A stretch of 64,000 nt of DNA from Arsenicicoccus bolidensis DSM 15745 (GTDB taxonomy: Bacteria > Actinomycetota > Actinomycetes > Actinomycetales > Dermatophilaceae). Positions within the stretch are counted from its first letter, which is position 1; each line of letters starts with the position of its first letter. The notes under the pieces are model-generated. The model searched no databases, was not told the origin of the DNA, and was given only the letters and a program-made list of their open reading frames with translations. The stretch covers positions 25,522 to 89,521 of the forward strand of contig NZ_AUFG01000015.1 in assembly GCF_000426385.1 (NCBI RefSeq), given 5' to 3'. The translations under genes were made by a program, and so were the position numbers. Shown here piece by piece: positions 62,361 through 64,000 of the stretch.

Positions 62361-63627
62361 CCCTCTGTCGTCGTTCACCTCCGCCTACGGGATCCTCTTC
62401 CGGATCCCCGGGGCGCGCCGCTTCATGCTGTCCGCCTACCTCGCCCGCTTCGGCGCGGCCATGATGGGCGTCAGCATCATCGCCATGCTCTCCTCGCGCC
62501 GCGGGTCCTACGGCCTCGCCGGCGCCATCTCCTCGGTCGGCCTGGTCGGCATGGCCCTCGCCGGGCCGTCCATCGGGCGCCTCATCGACCGCCACGGCCA
62601 GCGGCGGGTCGCCCTGCCCCTCGGCCTCGTGTCGGTCGGGGCGCTCGGCATACTCCTCGTGGCCACCTGGCTCGGCGCACCCGTCTGGCTGCTGGTCCTC
62701 GCCAACCTCGGCAACGCCGTGATGCCACAGGTCGGCACCCTGGTCCGAGCCCGGTGGGCGCACCTGCTCGGCGGCGACGCCCGCGCGCTGCACACCGCCA
62801 ACTCGTTCGAGCAGGTCGCCGAGGAGTCCTGCTTCATGCTCGGCCCCGCGCTCGGGGGCGCGCTCGCCACCCTGGCCTTCCCCGAGGCCGGGCTGCTCGT
62901 CGCGCTCGTGCTGTATGCCGTCGGCGTGGTCGGCCTCACGGTCCAGACCTCCACCGAGCCGCCGATCCACGCGGTGCACGAGCACCACGCCGGACGCGCC
63001 TGGCGGGCCCCGGGCCTGCTGCTGCTCGCCGTCACGCTGGCCCTCACCGGCGCGATCTTCGGATCGATGGACATCGTGGCGCTGGCGTTCGCGGAGGCGC
63101 ACGACGCCAAGTCTTTCGGCGGGGTGGCGCTCGGCATGTTCGCCGGCGGCTCGCTGATCGGGTCCCTCGTGTATGGCGCCCTGCCCGTCACCGGGGCCAT
63201 CGCCAGGCGCCTCCGCTGGGGCACGGCCGCGATGTTCGTGCTGCTGCTGCCGGTGCTGATGGTCGACCACGTGTGGACCTTCGCGGTGGTCGTGCTGATC
63301 GCGGGCGGCGCCATCGCCCCGACCCTGATCACCTCGACGATGCTGGCGCAGCGCCTCGTGCCGCCGTCGCAGATCAACGAGGGCATGACGATCGTCATGA
63401 CGGGGCTGCTGATCGGGGTGTCGCTGGGGTCCTTCGCCGGCGGGACGGCGGTCGAGGCGCTGGGTGCGTCGCGGGCCTTCCTCGTGCCGTGCGGTGCGGC
63501 GATGGTGGCGTTCGTGCTGGCGCTGGTCGGCGGTGGCCGGGTGGCGCGGGCGGAGAAGCGCGCGCTGTCGCTGTGGGGGTCACCTGCGGCGGGCGGCCCC
63601 GAGGCTGCGGGGACCCCGCCGGCCTGA
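62302..63627 (+). CDS. MFS transporter with an unclear start codon
   Basis: The protein of up to 441 residues has about 12 membrane helices and an MFS loop after helix 2 (GPSIGRLIDRHGQRRVALPLG). It resembles sugar- or drug-type MFS proteins of actinobacteria. Conserved sequence begins at about SSFTSAYGILFRIPGARRF (near 62368), but no ATG or GTG precedes it in frame. The options are a TTG at 62302 inside azlD, a CTG at 62365 directly after the azlD stop, or an ATG only at 62425 after the first conserved residues. CTG or TTG initiation coupled to azlD is likely. The C-terminus is long and Pro/Gly-rich. Confidence 0.82.
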   Translation: MSSSWAPPLPPSSATSGSGSPLSSFTSAYGILFRIPGARRFMLSAYLARFGAAMMGVSIIAMLSSRRGSYGLAGAISSVGLVGMALAGPSIGRLIDRHGQRRVALPLGLVSVGALGILLVATWLGAPVWLLVLANLGNAVMPQVGTLVRARWAHLLGGDARALHTANSFEQVAEESCFMLGPALGGALATLAFPEAGLLVALVLYAVGVVGLTVQTSTEPPIHAVHEHHAGRAWRAPGLLLLAVTLALTGAIFGSMDIVALAFAEAHDAKSFGGVALGMFAGGSLIGSLVYGALPVTGAIARRLRWGTAAMFVLLLPVLMVDHVWTFAVVVLIAGGAIAPTLITSTMLAQRLVPPSQINEGMTIVMTGLLIGVSLGSFAGGTAVEALGASRAFLVPCGAAMVAFVLALVGGGRVARAEKRALSLWGSPAAGGPEAAGTPPA

Positions 63628-63668
63628 GCGCCGGGGTGGTGAGCGCCGGCCAACGTGGTGGGGCCAAC

Positions 63669-63706
63669 GGTGGAGAACGCCACCGTCATGGGTGGCCTTC
63701 TCCACC
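63669..63706 (+). terminator. Hairpin after the second MFS gene
   Basis: GGTGGAGAACGCCACC pairs with GGTGGCCTTCTCCACC (one mismatch) around GTCATG, 42 bases after the stop. The loop recalls the TCATGG and TCATAG loops of the hairpin repeats at 10.5 and 11.6 kb. Confidence 0.65.
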
Positions 63707-63783
63707 CGTTCGTCATGGCGGCGACCCGCGAGCTGCGTGCGAAGTGGTTTGCCGAGTCGCGCGCGGCACCTTGGCGCCCGAAA

Positions 63784-63927
63784 CTGACCCGACGGGGCAG
63801 GTCGAACGTCCTCACGGCGTCCCAGGCGGCTGAAAGTGACCCGCCGGGGCAGGTTGAACGTCCTCACGGCGTCCCAGGCGGCTGAAAGCGACCCGGCGGG
63901 GCAGGTTGAACGTCCTCACAGCGCCCG
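63784..63927. repeat. 52-bp tandem repeat, about 2.7 copies
   Basis: The landmark GAACGTCCTCAC recurs at 63804, 63856 and 63908, exactly 52 bases apart. The unit also contains GGCGGCTGAAAG and GACCCGCCGGGGCAGGTT. The copies differ at a few bases. The period is not a multiple of three, so it is not a protein repeat. Confidence 0.85.
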
Positions 63928-64000
63928 GGGCGCCCGGGGCGACCCAACGCGCCCCGACGGGTCACTTCGTGCCGCCAGCTCCGGGTTTGCGAGCCAACGG

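Larger units (their letters stand above)
63628..64000. other. Non-coding tail with hairpin and tandem repeats
   Basis: This 373-base stretch has no supportable gene on either strand. It holds a hairpin (63669-63706), a 52-bp tandem repeat (63784-63927) and, near 63951-63965, an inverted partial copy of the repeat core (GCCCCGACGGGTCAC). The sequence from 63707 to 63783 shows nothing I can name. Confidence 0.7.

Noticed and set aside
63784..63927. Possible CRISPR array
   Set aside because: The 52-bp units are contiguous and lack distinct spacers; no cas gene is near.

Overview
The window is very GC-rich, gene-dense DNA from an actinobacterium. Codon use is strongly G/C-ending, GTG and TTG starts are common, and there is a DasR-like GntR operator, a Streptomyces-style split GlcNAc PTS and a Propionibacterium-style transcarboxylase operon. 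The overall gene set and a recurrent GTATG(A/C)CG octamer suggest a member of the Micrococcales close to the Intrasporangiaceae (Janibacter/Knoellia/Tetrasphaera type). That placement is inference. I see no rRNA, tRNA, CRISPR array, transposase, integrase or phage gene, so this is mostly chromosomal core and metabolic DNA with a few accessory islets.

Layout. 0-2.7 kb: an alkylation-repair cluster (3' end of a sigma-factor gene, ogt, tag), a MerR regulator and a CysE-like acetyltransferase behind a long perfect inverted repeat. 2.9-12.9 kb: long-chain acyl-CoA synthetase, glutamate dehydrogenase, secreted calcineurin-like phosphoesterase, sirtuin, secreted glycerophosphodiesterase, an AbiEi/DUF559 protein bracketed by two copies of a hairpin element, and an MFS transporter. 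13-15.1 kb: a sodium/solute symporter with a small membrane partner. 15.2-20.9 kb: a divergent N-acetylglucosamine regulon (nagA, EIIC and a GntR regulator on the minus strand; SIS-type deaminase, EIIB, EIIA and a HAD phosphatase on the plus strand) around one operator region. 21-33.9 kb: secreted subtilase, FabH-like synthase, DUF364-like protein, penicillin-binding lipoprotein, GH31 glycosidase, aminopeptidase N and a GNAT.

33.9-40.2 kb: thioesterase, aminotransferase plus D-2-hydroxyacid dehydrogenase, glycerate kinase, and a diguanylate-cyclase-like protein. 40.2-44 kb: a complete methylmalonyl-CoA:pyruvate transcarboxylase operon (5S, 12S, a small subunit, biotinyl 1.3S). 44-47.3 kb: a GntR regulator divergent from an ACC deaminase (acdS) and an FAD-linked oxidase. 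47.4-48.4 kb: a two-gene nucleotidyltransferase/HEPN-like module that looks like a toxin-antitoxin or defence unit. 48.4-53.3 kb: dienelactone hydrolase, a decayed MalT-like regulator fused out of frame to a truncated membrane-protein gene, and two malyl-CoA-lyase-type proteins. 53.5-62 kb: DsbA/CcdA thiol pair, LytR_C protein, PD40 plus SRPBCC pair, lipoprotein, histidine phosphatase, lipoate ligase, XRE-TPR regulator and azlCD. 62.3-64 kb: a second MFS transporter with no ordinary start codon, then a non-coding tail with a hairpin and a 52-bp tandem repeat.

Functional themes. Amino-sugar uptake and catabolism is complete in one locus. Carbon handling around propionyl/methylmalonyl-CoA and glyoxylate recurs: transcarboxylase, 2-oxobutyrate from ACC deaminase, malyl-CoA lyases, glyoxylate/hydroxypyruvate reductase and glycerate kinase. 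The acdS gene and a subtilase of plant-like architecture are compatible with a plant- or soil-associated life. The best candidate for an undescribed system is the NTase/HEPN pair at 47.4-48.4 kb, followed by the hairpin-bracketed AbiEi/DUF559 gene.
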